31,940 nt of DNA from Lachnospiraceae bacterium (GCA_900763175.1 CAAFJI010000315.1:1-31940); one strand, 5' to 3'; shown: positions 22,553 through 31,940, counted from the first letter of the stretch. Notes: generated from the sequence alone by a model not told the origin. Made by a program: numbers and translations.

Positions 22553-24541
22553 TTATTTTGCAGCTTTCTTTCTGGATGCTGAAATTACCAGCAGACCAGC
22601 GAGTACAAGAGCGATACCAAGCACGCTGAAGATTACGGTACCCATACCACCGGTGGTTGGAAGGGTGAAGCCTGTTTTGTTGATGATGGTTTCTGTGTGA
22701 GTACCATTACTTGTTAAAGTACCTTCTTTGAATTCTGTATTTGTTACCTCAGATTTTACAAGTGTTTTAACACCATCAACAATAACAAATTTCTGCGTGG
22801 TTGTTGTTGTATAAGCAATGTTTAACTTGACTTCAACAGGCGCTTTCAGAAGATTGTAACCTTCTGCGGTCTTTGTCTCTACCAGATAATAAGTTCCGTT
22901 TGCAAGACCAGACTGTGAAACCACACCACCTTCACCTGTTGTCAAAGTTGAAATCTTTTTCCAAGTCTTGCTTGTATCGAGTCCAGCCGCTTTTACAACA
23001 TCAGCAGAAGCTGCACCTTCTGTACCCACAGCTACTTCTTTATAAAGGTCAAATTCTACGCCTTCAAGTCCCTTACCTTCTGCACTGTCTGCTTTTTTCA
23101 CAATTTCAAACTTGAAAGTATAAACAACTGTCTTATCTTCGATAGTATCTTTTCCTGGATTTGGATTTGGTTTATTTGGATTATCTGGATCTTCTGTTTC
23201 AGGAAGAATTTTATTGGAGTACTCAAGTTTGGCACTGTTTGAATTTCCAGCTGTTGTTGTAGCAGCACCGCTCAATAATTCTGCGGAATAAGTTACAACA
23301 ATAGTTTTTCCAGCATAAGCTGCCATTTCAGCCGGAACAAATGTAATTGTAAAACCATTTACTCCCTCACCTTGTTCAACAGTATATGCGGCGCCAGCAA
23401 CATCGCTACTCTCACATTTCAAATTAATAGTATCCGTTTTATCCTTTAAGTTCGTTGGTGTATCAGTAACCTTGAAAGCTTTTAACTTTGTAATATTAGA
23501 TGGTACACTAATTGCAATTTGGTAAGGTACTAAATCACCTACATTATAGTCAGTGGCATGCTTCCAATCTTCAGTAGATCTGTCTTTTACCTCTTTGGTT
23601 ATGTCTGGCTTTTCGTTTGTAATAGGAATATTGATATTTGCTTTTGTCTCAGTTCCATATTTAATGGTTCCATCTGAATTAACAGTAAATTCATATGTTG
23701 TTGCGCCATCCATGATATATCCATAATTATCAGCACCACGGTCAGTCTCGATGAATCTGTAAGTACCTTGTGAAAGGCCGTCTACGTTGATTTTACCCTC
23801 ACCATTAGTTACAAGTGTTAACTCTTCTTCATTGCCACTTTCTTTATTTGTAATGTTAGCCCATCTATTAGCACTGTTCTTTTTCTGTAATACAAATGTT
23901 ACACCGGACAGCGCAGTACCATCACTTCCCTTTTTCTCTAATGTAACGCCACCGTAGGTTGTCTTATTCTTAGGGAATACGTGTACATCGTATAACCAGC
24001 TATCTCCATCTGCAGTTGTCATTGGGATGGATACCAGGAACGGAGCTGCAGGAGTCGTAACCTTATCTGGAGATTTTGTTTCGATTACTACATAAAAACC
24101 AAGGTCAAGATCTGTAAATTTTGCTAAGCCTTCAGCATTGGTTGTGGCTGCTCCTGAACTGGTATATGTGTTCTTAATTGTTTTTTTGTCCGCCAAAAGA
24201 TAGTCCTCAACTTTCGGAAGGGCATCTGGATTTGTATTGTAATACTCTGTCATACCAGCAAAATCAACTACTTTATAAATCGTAAATTCAGCACCAGCAA
24301 GAGCTTTTGCTCCTTCCGGAACTTTATCTGTTGCCTCACCTGTACCAGTTGTCCCATTATCATCGTTATACTCATACTTATGGATTGTCAGAGATCCTGT
24401 TTTGGTTCCATCAATTGTTGCCGAAGTAAGGGTTGGGGTTGATGATGGGGTTTCACCTTCTGCAAATGCAGTGGCTGTCATGCTGCCTAGCATCATGGCA
24501 CCGGCAAGAAGACCGGCAAGGAGTTTTTTGAATTTTTTCAT
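22553..24541 (-). CDS. Major (backbone) pilin, SpaA-type isopeptide-forming
   Basis: 662-residue secreted subunit of a sortase-built pilus. Signal peptide about 1-27 (ends ATAFA). The pilin motif WLYDVHVFPK (182-191) supplies Lys191 as the likely linking lysine. There are repeated CnaB-type domains that form internal Lys-Asn bonds, with E-box-like stretches FYVVIETKSP (149-158), YRFIETDRGA (261-270) and YYLVETKTAEGY (551-562). A Pro/Asn-rich hinge occurs at 450-464, and the sorting signal is LPTTG (627-631), a membrane helix and RKKAAK. The ATG has GAGAGG eight bases upstream. The tip adhesin gene lies upstream with a 113-bp gap containing competing hairpins; the class C sortase lies downstream beyond gene debris. 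Confidence 0.96.
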   Translation of the reverse strand: MKKFKKLLAGLLAGAMMLGSMTATAFAEGETPSSTPTLTSATIDGTKTGSLTIHKYEYNDDNGTTGTGEATDKVPEGAKALAGAEFTIYKVVDFAGMTEYYNTNPDALPKVEDYLLADKKTIKNTYTSSGAATTNAEGLAKFTDLDLGFYVVIETKSPDKVTTPAAPFLVSIPMTTADGDSWLYDVHVFPKNKTTYGGVTLEKKGSDGTALSGVTFVLQKKNSANRWANITNKESGNEEELTLVTNGEGKINVDGLSQGTYRFIETDRGADNYGYIMDGATTYEFTVNSDGTIKYGTETKANINIPITNEKPDITKEVKDRSTEDWKHATDYNVGDLVPYQIAISVPSNITKLKAFKVTDTPTNLKDKTDTINLKCESSDVAGAAYTVEQGEGVNGFTITFVPAEMAAYAGKTIVVTYSAELLSGAATTTAGNSNSAKLEYSNKILPETEDPDNPNKPNPNPGKDTIEDKTVVYTFKFEIVKKADSAEGKGLEGVEFDLYKEVAVGTEGAASADVVKAAGLDTSKTWKKISTLTTGEGGVVSQSGLANGTYYLVETKTAEGYNLLKAPVEVKLNIAYTTTTTQKFVIVDGVKTLVKSEVTNTEFKEGTLTSNGTHTETIINKTGFTLPTTGGMGTVIFSVLGIALVLAGLLVISASRKKAAK

Positions 24542-24566
24542 GCTCTTTTCCTCTCTTTCTTTTTAT

Positions 24567-24610
24567 GAGACTGCTCTTTTGAGCATTGGCGTAGAAGCAG
24601 GAGCAGTCTC
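24567..24610. promoter_or_regulatory. Mutually exclusive hairpins between tip adhesin and backbone pilin
   Basis: GAGACTGCTC (24567-24576) pairs perfectly with GAGCAGTCTC (24601-24610). The same left arm also forms a tight hairpin with its neighbour, TGCTC-TTTT-GAGCA (24572-24585). Only one can form at a time. On the pilus mRNA this lies just before the pilin ribosome-binding site; a U tract follows only on the plus strand. Confidence 0.55.
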
Positions 24611-24654
24611 TTTAACTTTTTTTATTTAGAGCCATCTATCTGTCTTTCCTGCGG

Positions 24655-27600
24655 TCAGGAAGCTTTTACCCCCTTTCTCCGCTTCTGTAACAGATACATG
24701 ATTACCGCCATTCCGATAAGAATGCCTCCACCGAAGCCAAGGATCAAACGGCTCCAGCTTCCGGTTGCTGGCAGGTCGAATTTCGGGCTGTTTGCGATTG
24801 TAATTGTGATAGTGTCATTTTCCACATTACACGTTGTTCCATCTATCAAAGAATCTGAAGCACGATTAATGGTAATATAAACCGGAGATTTTAGCAGGCT
24901 ATGGTTTTCTGCTGCTTTGGTTTCTGTCAGTCGGTATAAGCCGTCTTCCAGATTTCCAAATGTAAGTTCTCCATTTGAATCTGTCGTTTTTGTTACAGCT
25001 GGAAACGTATTATCCTGCCTATCTTCTGCTGGCAAAGTACCTCTGCTTTCTATTTTTTCCAGCTTAAACTCTACTCCTGGAAGCCTCTTCTCCCGGTTCG
25101 CTGCATCTACTTTAATAACTTTGATTGCAGTCAGTGGCATATACGTATTGATTATTTGCAGCTCAACAGACTTATTGCCATTACTCTCCGATGAACCAGG
25201 ACTAGAATAAGATACTTGGAAGCGTCCAAATGTACCGTCTTCCTCTAAAATCTTTCCAGCTGCATCAAGCTCTACTACACGATACTGATATTCCTTAGAA
25301 TTAGCTGGAGGATCACTGTATCTGTCCAAGCCTGAGAAGTTACATCTCCAGCTTTCCTGAGCGGTAAGTTTTTGGGTTTCGACATCATCCCAAGAACCAT
25401 TTTCTCCCGCTCTTCTCTGAAGTTTTACTGTAATAGATTCTGGTAATGTACCATTATAAGGAGATCCATCTACATTCCTCCATATTTTTTCCACACGAAT
25501 TGCTGTTTTTGGAATTTTGGTGTTTACAAAATCCGCAACTGTGTATTCACTTTTCTGGGTATCTGCAGCTATCACGCCAGTTACCGTATGATCTGCCACG
25601 GAGGAAGAAACATTATCATTTCCAGTTATTAATCCAATACTTTCGAGGGTAGAACCATCTGTTGGTGTTGTCTCTATGATGGTGTATCTGGTTCCAGCAG
25701 GTATTCCGGTAAATGTCTTGCATTCTCCCGCTTTCAATTCAAATGGGATATCCTTTATGCTTTCTCCCATTCCTGCAATATCTTCAAACTTAATCGTGAA
25801 GTTATAAGGTCCGGTCAGATTGTCAGAGCGTTCGCCCTGACTCTTTCTAATTGTCAAACCGCCAACCTTTACTTTGTTTACATATTTGGCTTTCAGCTTA
25901 ATTAAAGTTGAAGTACTGTCCGGATAAGTGTAGGATCGGAATACCAGCGCCCTTCCAGGCTTTGAAACAGAAGCTCCCATTTCTGTTCTTCCATCATTTA
26001 CTACTGTTCCAGACTGATTTACCACCTGCTGGCTATCCGGATTGGTCACTGTAGTACCACCGGCCATTGAGGTAACCTCTTTTCCGTTTTCATACAAGGT
26101 CCAGAAGGTATCGAACAAATCTGAATCTACGTACTCTTCCAGGTAAATGTAGCTGCCTCTTCGGAACTGGTCATTAAAGGTTACGCTCTGTCCATCCTGT
26201 AAGGAAAACATTCCACTCTGGTCTACCATTCCATTTTGCTGAGTGGAGGAACCATTTTTGTCGTACTTGGCGTATCTCGCACCATAGGCATTTTGTAATT
26301 CCTGAGCCCTTATGGAACCATAATCCGGTATGTCCTCCTGCTGCACTGTAAATCCAGTTAAATTTCCGACAGAGGTATTTTCCTTTGAGAAGGTAAATCC
26401 CTTTAGATAAATGTCTCTTGACTCATCATACTGGAATGCAATTGATTGAACCCTTTCGTAATCAAAATCTGCATCTCCAGTCAGCTTCCCCAGGTTTACC
26501 TTTACCTCGTTCCAGGAACCTACTGTAAGATTTGATGCACTCATAACCTTTCCGGAAAGGAAACCAGAACGTGTCTTTCCACTTGCATCTGTCAACTGAA
26601 TGTACGCTGCACTTAACTTTGGAGGATTACCTTCTGGGAAATACAGGTCGAATTCCAAATAATCCTTTGCCCCTGATACATCTAATGGACCGCTTCCTGT
26701 AATAACTCCCAGACGTTTGTCCGTATAGCTCTGTCCCGTATTCTCTTGCAAAGCCTTCCAATGATATTGGGCTTCATGCTCATTGCTACTTTCAAAGATA
26801 TTACTGGTACTTGTCGCACTGGGCGTTCCCCCAAATGAAACTCGCTTTTCATCCTGATTTCCTGATGTATCTGCCTCTTTCGCCGGTCCTGAAGTTGCCA
26901 GGTTTTGAATCTTCATTGGGAAATCAATGTCATCAAATACAGACTTAAACTGGCTATCTACATTTGAAGTATCTACTTCTTTTTCTACCTCTAACTGGTT
27001 GTTGTCTGGCATATTGAAGGTGATCTTCATATTGGATTCCCAAAGGCCACGCTCCATGTAGAACATCGTCAGGGTGTGTTCCTTCTTATAAAAATCCAGA
27101 TCATTCTTTAAATCCTTTGGGAAGGCTGTATACACATCTGAGCTAACGCCACCTCCAGTAGAATTTTTAACCCTGCTTACCCATGCATTTCGATCCCGGA
27201 AATTAATTCTTCCATTTACAGCGCCATGTCCTCCGCCAACGTCTAGTACAAGTTTTCCATCAATGTATACCCAGACATCATCATCACCGGAGAAATTGAA
27301 CTCAATGGGAACTTCAGTGCCAGTTGTTGTTGTAACAGTTCCATCATTTGTCAAGCGGAACTTAAACTCGATTTTCTGACCAAAACCATAATTCAGCTTG
27401 CAGGCATTTCCCGACTGAAATGAGGTATTAAATGGAAAATAATTTCCATTGGCAGTAGCTGGCAGTCCATTTTCTGCGGTTTGTCCCTTTACTTCATTAC
27501 CTGTAGATTGAAGAAAATAACCGCTCGTGGCATCATATTGCAGCTGCAGATTTCTATTTGCCTGTTTCTGATCAGCACTATTGAAATACCAATATTCTAC

Positions 27601-30600
27601 TTCTCCAGATGCATCAGGAGCAGACTCGCTTCGCAGAGCTACTTTCACAAATGGAAATGTAACGTTGTGATATACCTTTCCTAAAACAGTACTCTTGGAA
27701 TTGTTTCCTGAAAGAAAGCTTTCATCAAAAAAAGGGGCTGTTGTTCCATTTGAAAGCGTTAAATTCCCACTACTTAATGTGCTTCCAGCAAGACCCTGTG
27801 TAGCATTTGCACTGCCGCCTCCTATTTCATTCCCATTAATATCCCACATGGAGTTATTCTCGTAAAAGAACTGATTCTTATTGTTCTCATAACCGTATAA
27901 ATTCAAGGTAGCTGCAATATCATTATAATGAGAGCCTCGATAGTTCTGGAAATTTCCCCAATATAATGGGTAGCTAACAGAATTATCCGTATAATACTCA
28001 CTCAATGCCTGATTCAACTGGCGGAAAGGCTGGTAAATCCTATGAGACGCTATCCCTACTGTACCATAATCATCACGATTATTGCCATTCAGTTCATAGT
28101 CTGAATAGTAATCGTACAGAGTCGTGTCTACATATAATGTATTTTCGGCTCTTGTAAATGTTCCGGATGGTACATCTACCACCGTCTGATTTTTCCCATT
28201 GCCAGCATCTCTTACGCTGCCTTTTTCATCCCAGTAGCCGCCTCGATTACCGCCCTTATAGATAACATCGTCACTGTCATCGCCGTAGTAGCAGGGATTA
28301 TCCAGTTCCCAGGGGATATCTACGAGGTCTGTCGCATTACCATCTGCTGCCGCATCTGCATTATCCACGTTATAACCAGCAAAACGGATTTTTGTATATT
28401 CTGATCCATTTACAGGAGATAGATCTACACTCCAAAGATTTCTATCTGAACCAGGAACTGGTGATAATTTCGTAGACATTCTATCTCCATCTTTTGTAAC
28501 TGCATAGCAATAAACCTCATCCGTTTCAGAATCAGAATAGGGAATTCCCTTTCCTCCATTAAGTTCACTGGAACCTGCATAAGATAATTTGGAGAGTGTT
28601 GCGTCGTAGTATACGGTGTAGCCTGTTCGATATCTGGCTGCTATATTTGCAATGTTTTCTGTTACGGTTACTTTGTTTTTCTTAAGGTTTCCCCATAACA
28701 GCCGATAGATGTTCTTTCCTTTCGTCAAGGTTATGATCGTTTGCTGTGTGGCTTCGGAGTTTTCCGGAACCGTATACAGGTACATCTGGGATTCCGTATC
28801 AACAGACTCAACAGACAATGTTTCTTGCGTTTCACTGCCAATCTGAATTGTTACAGAATCTTTTGTTGGGAATGCATCCGCTCCATTATCCAGATAAAGT
28901 TTCTTACCCGCTATCTTTCCATTCTTTTCAGGATATGTGCCCCAGGTGCTGTGTGTAGTAACACCTTCAATTTCTGATGCTGCATAGTAATATGTGTTGG
29001 TTGTCTCTGGATCGTAGGCATCATCAAGAATCCTGGCTGTTGCTAAAGGGCTGCCTGCAGCATCCTTAAATGTAACGGTGTCGTACTCTGCTTCCTCTGG
29101 AATTGTCACTGAATATACATTCAAGTCACCTGATTTCTTTTCCATTGAAATGGGGGCAGAGGATGAATCCGCATTACCCTCAACTGAAAATACAGCAGTT
29201 ACAGAATCTGAGGTCGAATTACTCCTCATATTAATGAAATATAATTTTTTATTGGCATAATTAGTCTTAATCCACGTTGAAGACCATGAACCCGTTTTGA
29301 AGTCAATAGTCTCATACAAATTAGAACTATTATTTTCATTATATTTCAAATGACTATTAGAATCATCTGGCATCCAGTTCCAAGCCTCGTTATCAGCAGG
29401 ATTATCTCTGGTAAACTTAAAGTATTCGACACCATTTACCATTTCTTCTGTCAGTTTTATTCTGTATCGGTAATTTACATCCGTACACTTTTGCATTGGA
29501 ATACGATTCCAAGCATTATTTTTAAAGTATCTCAACGATATGATTGCTGATGCATCCTCCCAATTAGTGCTCTTCGACACATCAAAATACAACCAATCCC
29601 CAGCCTTCAGCGGCCTGTTTCCGCCATCTGCTGCTTTTGCTGCCCATGCCAGCATCACCACTGCGGTTCCATCCAGCACGTTTACCAGCTTTTTCTCGCC
29701 TTCGCTGCCTTCGTCTGTGCTGTCGGCGTCGGGGGTGGTACCCTGGCTGTCCGTGGCAGCTACGGCAGATTCGGTTTCGCCGGTTTCCTCTACCGTTGGG
29801 ATTTCTTCCGGCTCGTCCAGACCTTCGCCCACCTGGGTTTCCAGGGCACCCGGAAGTGCGAAGAGGGCTTCTTCCGGCTGGGTTTCGGACTGGAAGTCTG
29901 CCTGCAGCTCTGCCTCTGGCTGTGGTCCTTCGGAACCGGTCTCCGGCTGATTCTCCTCGGAACCGGTCTCCGGCTGCGGCTTTGCCTCTGGCTGGACCTC
30001 CGTTTCATCCCGAGGGCTCTGTACCTTCTCTGCTACCAGCTGCTGTGCCTCTGCCTCCATGGCAAGAGTCTGGCTGTATTCCTCTTCCTGCGCTGTATAG
30101 GTAATTCCTATGTAGAAATCAGCGGTGCTTCCTGCCGGAAGCTGGAAGGTAATATAATCGGCAGTAACCTGTGTATCACCATTTTCCTCTGTAGTGCTTT
30201 CCTGTACACGGCTTACGGTAAGGCTCTGATCCGGAAGTCCTGCCGGTATTTCCACCAGGCTTGCTGTCTCGCCTGCCAGCGCTTCCTCCTTGGTCTTTCC
30301 GAAGCCTGTGGAAATTCCCGTAATAGGAAGTCCTGTTTCAGAATCCTTTAAATGAAGCTTTACGGTAATGTCTCCGGAGGAATCCTCGTGAAGATCCTGT
30401 GCTGTCACATGAACTGCATAGGTCTGTCCGGAAACAGCTGTTTTCTCCTCCGCTTCCTGTGGTTCCTCTGTCTGAGTGCCATCCTCCTGGGAAGCATCTG
30501 TTTCCGGAATCCTTTCCACTCCGTCCTCATCTTCTTCCTGGGCTGTCTCCTCAGAAGTACTCTCATCAGAAGCCTCTTCATTGGAACAGACATCCTCCAG

Positions 30601-31782
30601 CTCCTTTGTAAGAGAAATTCTTACCAGAGCTTCCTTTGTCTCTTCTGTGCTGCCTCCATGATCAGAAGAACTGTCTGCTGCCGGAGCCTGATTCCCATTT
30701 CCCTCCTCCTGCTTTTCGTCCTCTGCTGGAATTTCGGAATCCTCTCCCTTCCCCGGATCTTCCTCAGCCGGAGTATCGGCATCCTCTCCATCCTTCTGAT
30801 TCTCCTCTTCTGTCGGCTCCTGTGGTACCTCTTCCTGATTCTCCTCTTCTGTCGGCTCCTGTGGCACCTCCTCCTGATTCTCTGCTGGTTTCCAGATAAC
30901 AGAAAACTTACTGTCATCTGTTTTCTCCAGAATGTCTGTTCTCTCCCCATTCACCTCAGCAGTAACCTGCGGAATCAGGTCTGCCTGATAAAGATATTCC
31001 GTCTCCGCTGTGCTGTAGGCAAGTGCTACATAGAAGTCTGCGCTTCCCTGAGCCGGCAGCTCGTATTCCAGATACTGAGAGGTCACGGTAAGGTTTCCGT
31101 TCTCGTCTGTGAGATATTCTCCGTTTTCATCTCTTAAATATTCCTGTACGTATGTAATAGGAAGCTTCTCCCCATCTGCCCTTACGTTCTCCAGAACAAC
31201 CGGAGTATTTAATTTCATCCAGTCTGTCACAGCTGCCTCGGAAAGGTTTTCCGGAAGTGTGGCAGACAGTGCTGCTTTCAGGACCTTCGCAGGAGTCTCT
31301 GTCTCATGCTCCTTCAGATAAAGGCGAACCCTCGCAGCCGCCTCACCCTGAGACACTTCGGAGGAAATATGAATCCACTGATACTCCATATTCTGATCCT
31401 GCTCCGCTCTTCTTGTCTCACCGACAGCTTCCAGAGTCACCCAGGCCTTCTCTTCTTCACGGTTCTCTGCTTCCTGTATTTCTTCAGCACCGGTCTCTCT
31501 GTTCTCTTCTGATCCGCCCTCTTCCAGGGATAAGCTATCCTCAGAAGAGAAGCCACTGATAAAATCAACAGAGTCAGGTGCCTGTCCGTTTTCGTTCTGT
31601 GAAAAATCCTCTGAACCATTCCATGAATTGTCAGCACCAGAATCTTCAGCACTGATGAAATCTGCTATGTTCCCATCGTCATATGCCGAGCCATTTACAA
31701 CATTTGTAATATTCGGTGTTGTCGCCACCATTGTCACACAGGCGATAAGCGCTGCTGCCTTTTGCCATTTACGCTTCTTCAT
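24655..31782 (-). CDS. Giant fibro-slime-domain tip adhesin, LPxTG-anchored
   Basis: 2375 residues, secreted and sortase-processed, probably the pilus tip. The start is ATG 31782 (AAGGTGAG upstream); a GTG three codons earlier lies inside that site. Order: signal peptide (about 1-32); acidic disordered stretch; two related beta modules (about 120-300 and 450-610, each with an ADFY-like motif and a Y-rich strand) joined and followed by Glu/Pro/Gln-rich linkers with DNA-level repeats; aromatic-rich, binding-like modules (about 725-1100). Next comes a fibro-slime domain with FNFSGDDDVWVYIDGKLVLD (about 1495-1514), then several CnaB-type repeats, one starting AIRVEKIWRN (about 2090) and one ending YRLTETKAAENHSL. 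LPATG (2337-2341), a membrane helix and a basic tail close it. The N-terminal coding part is richer in GC than the middle. Ligand unknown. Confidence 0.93.
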   Translation of the reverse strand: MKKRKWQKAAALIACVTMVATTPNITNVVNGSAYDDGNIADFISAEDSGADNSWNGSEDFSQNENGQAPDSVDFISGFSSEDSLSLEEGGSEENRETGAEEIQEAENREEEKAWVTLEAVGETRRAEQDQNMEYQWIHISSEVSQGEAAARVRLYLKEHETETPAKVLKAALSATLPENLSEAAVTDWMKLNTPVVLENVRADGEKLPITYVQEYLRDENGEYLTDENGNLTVTSQYLEYELPAQGSADFYVALAYSTAETEYLYQADLIPQVTAEVNGERTDILEKTDDSKFSVIWKPAENQEEVPQEPTEEENQEEVPQEPTEEENQKDGEDADTPAEEDPGKGEDSEIPAEDEKQEEGNGNQAPAADSSSDHGGSTEETKEALVRISLTKELEDVCSNEEASDESTSEETAQEEDEDGVERIPETDASQEDGTQTEEPQEAEEKTAVSGQTYAVHVTAQDLHEDSSGDITVKLHLKDSETGLPITGISTGFGKTKEEALAGETASLVEIPAGLPDQSLTVSRVQESTTEENGDTQVTADYITFQLPAGSTADFYIGITYTAQEEEYSQTLAMEAEAQQLVAEKVQSPRDETEVQPEAKPQPETGSEENQPETGSEGPQPEAELQADFQSETQPEEALFALPGALETQVGEGLDEPEEIPTVEETGETESAVAATDSQGTTPDADSTDEGSEGEKKLVNVLDGTAVVMLAWAAKAADGGNRPLKAGDWLYFDVSKSTNWEDASAIISLRYFKNNAWNRIPMQKCTDVNYRYRIKLTEEMVNGVEYFKFTRDNPADNEAWNWMPDDSNSHLKYNENNSSNLYETIDFKTGSWSSTWIKTNYANKKLYFINMRSNSTSDSVTAVFSVEGNADSSSAPISMEKKSGDLNVYSVTIPEEAEYDTVTFKDAAGSPLATARILDDAYDPETTNTYYYAASEIEGVTTHSTWGTYPEKNGKIAGKKLYLDNGADAFPTKDSVTIQIGSETQETLSVESVDTESQMYLYTVPENSEATQQTIITLTKGKNIYRLLWGNLKKNKVTVTENIANIAARYRTGYTVYYDATLSKLSYAGSSELNGGKGIPYSDSETDEVYCYAVTKDGDRMSTKLSPVPGSDRNLWSVDLSPVNGSEYTKIRFAGYNVDNADAAADGNATDLVDIPWELDNPCYYGDDSDDVIYKGGNRGGYWDEKGSVRDAGNGKNQTVVDVPSGTFTRAENTLYVDTTLYDYYSDYELNGNNRDDYGTVGIASHRIYQPFRQLNQALSEYYTDNSVSYPLYWGNFQNYRGSHYNDIAATLNLYGYENNKNQFFYENNSMWDINGNEIGGGSANATQGLAGSTLSSGNLTLSNGTTAPFFDESFLSGNNSKSTVLGKVYHNVTFPFVKVALRSESAPDASGEVEYWYFNSADQKQANRNLQLQYDATSGYFLQSTGNEVKGQTAENGLPATANGNYFPFNTSFQSGNACKLNYGFGQKIEFKFRLTNDGTVTTTTGTEVPIEFNFSGDDDVWVYIDGKLVLDVGGGHGAVNGRINFRDRNAWVSRVKNSTGGGVSSDVYTAFPKDLKNDLDFYKKEHTLTMFYMERGLWESNMKITFNMPDNNQLEVEKEVDTSNVDSQFKSVFDDIDFPMKIQNLATSGPAKEADTSGNQDEKRVSFGGTPSATSTSNIFESSNEHEAQYHWKALQENTGQSYTDKRLGVITGSGPLDVSGAKDYLEFDLYFPEGNPPKLSAAYIQLTDASGKTRSGFLSGKVMSASNLTVGSWNEVKVNLGKLTGDADFDYERVQSIAFQYDESRDIYLKGFTFSKENTSVGNLTGFTVQQEDIPDYGSIRAQELQNAYGARYAKYDKNGSSTQQNGMVDQSGMFSLQDGQSVTFNDQFRRGSYIYLEEYVDSDLFDTFWTLYENGKEVTSMAGGTTVTNPDSQQVVNQSGTVVNDGRTEMGASVSKPGRALVFRSYTYPDSTSTLIKLKAKYVNKVKVGGLTIRKSQGERSDNLTGPYNFTIKFEDIAGMGESIKDIPFELKAGECKTFTGIPAGTRYTIIETTPTDGSTLESIGLITGNDNVSSSVADHTVTGVIAADTQKSEYTVADFVNTKIPKTAIRVEKIWRNVDGSPYNGTLPESITVKLQRRAGENGSWDDVETQKLTAQESWRCNFSGLDRYSDPPANSKEYQYRVVELDAAGKILEEDGTFGRFQVSYSSPGSSESNGNKSVELQIINTYMPLTAIKVIKVDAANREKRLPGVEFKLEKIESRGTLPAEDRQDNTFPAVTKTTDSNGELTFGNLEDGLYRLTETKAAENHSLLKSPVYITINRASDSLIDGTTCNVENDTITITIANSPKFDLPATGSWSRLILGFGGGILIGMAVIMYLLQKRRKGVKAS
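29930..29976. repeat. 27-bp-period repeat in the adhesin linker
   Basis: The 20-mer tcggaaccggtctccggctg occurs at 29930-29949 and exactly again at 29957-29976. It encodes repeats of the type QPETGSE in the Pro/Glu/Gln linker. Confidence 0.8.
30796..30882. repeat. 39-bp tandem repeat in the adhesin gene
   Basis: Two 39-bp units (30796-30834, 30835-30873) differing at two positions, plus a partial third to 30882. Each codes 13 residues of the type QEEVPQEPTEEEN. Because the unit is in frame, slippage would alter linker length without breaking the gene. Confidence 0.9.
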
Positions 31783-31841
31783 GTATCTCACCTTTCTCTT
31801 AGATTTTCAACCGAAAGACATCTTTACTTTTCTTATACAAC

Positions 31842-31880
31842 ATTATATCTGTGACTTTTTTCAGGTAAAATATGACTTTT
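31842..31880 (-). promoter_or_regulatory. Likely promoter of the pilus operon with flanking direct repeats
   Basis: Minus strand TATAAT (31842-31847), with a poor -35 (TTTTAC or TTTACC near 31864-31870). TGACTTTT on the plus strand occurs at 31852-31859 and 31873-31880, 21 bp apart (two helical turns), one on each side of the weak -35. This layout suggests a promoter dependent on, or blocked by, a regulator. The rest of the 31783-31940 stretch is A/T-rich with no gene seen. Confidence 0.5.
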
Positions 31881-31940
31881 CCAAGAAATATATAAAATTT
31901 CACATTTAAACAAAGCATGAACAAAAAAACATAAAAAAAG

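Noticed and set aside
1..31940. tRNA, rRNA, complete insertion sequences, prophage genes or a CRISPR array
   Set aside because: None was recognised anywhere in the window; the only mobile traces are the Rpn remnant and the palindromes.

Overview
The window (about 32 kb, roughly 45-48% GC, dense and mostly minus-strand) looks like the chromosome of a gut Firmicute of the family Lachnospiraceae; a Blautia-like genus is only a guess. The support is AGGAGG ribosome-binding sites, TTGACA/TATAAT promoters, an archaeal-type AspRS grouped with gatCAB, DapL for the DAP pathway, a GSI-type glnA followed by an ANTAR protein, and a class C sortase pilus locus.

Layout. 1-723: 3' part of a LysR regulator (+). 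824-2437: ilvN-ilvC (-), branched-chain amino acid synthesis, with a clear promoter before ilvN. 2578-2731: a 154-bp imperfect palindrome. 2734-4920: a tyrosine phosphatase (-) and an AEC permease (+), divergent from overlapping promoters. 4926-7463: HAD phosphatase, aspartyl aminopeptidase and a cupin (-). 7651-13534: aspS-gatC-gatA-gatB-dapL (-). The first four genes make Asn-tRNA by transamidation. dapL makes LL-diaminopimelate and carries an in-frame amber codon near its start. 13608-15506: glnA and an ANTAR-domain RNA-binding protein (-), behind a strong promoter and a promoter-proximal terminator hairpin. 15722-20246: a MoxR ATPase / DUF58 / transglutaminase-like operon (-) whose transglutaminase has Ser where the nucleophilic Cys is expected. 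20409-31782: a sortase-dependent pilus locus read leftward: a 2375-residue fibro-slime tip adhesin, a SpaA-type backbone pilin and a class C sortase.

The backbone pilin and the sortase gene are separated by about 1.3 kb of debris: a 5'-truncated Rpn-family nuclease/transposase, an N-terminal RloB-like scrap, and a 0.27-kb compact non-coding segment. That segment has many nested hairpins, a plausible plus-strand promoter and a 3' terminator, so it may be a free-standing structured RNA. A 20-nt block of it matches the palindrome near ilvN at 19 of 20 positions, and a third, shortened relative lies upstream of the cupin gene. These dispersed palindromes, the candidate RNA, the glnA leader and the disrupted dapL are the parts most worth following up.

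Functionally, much of the left two-thirds concerns nitrogen and aspartate-family metabolism (glutamine synthetase, tRNA-dependent Asn formation, DAP/lysine, Val/Ile/Leu). The right third concerns the cell surface. All functions are read from the sequence and from knowledge of the families; no database search was possible.
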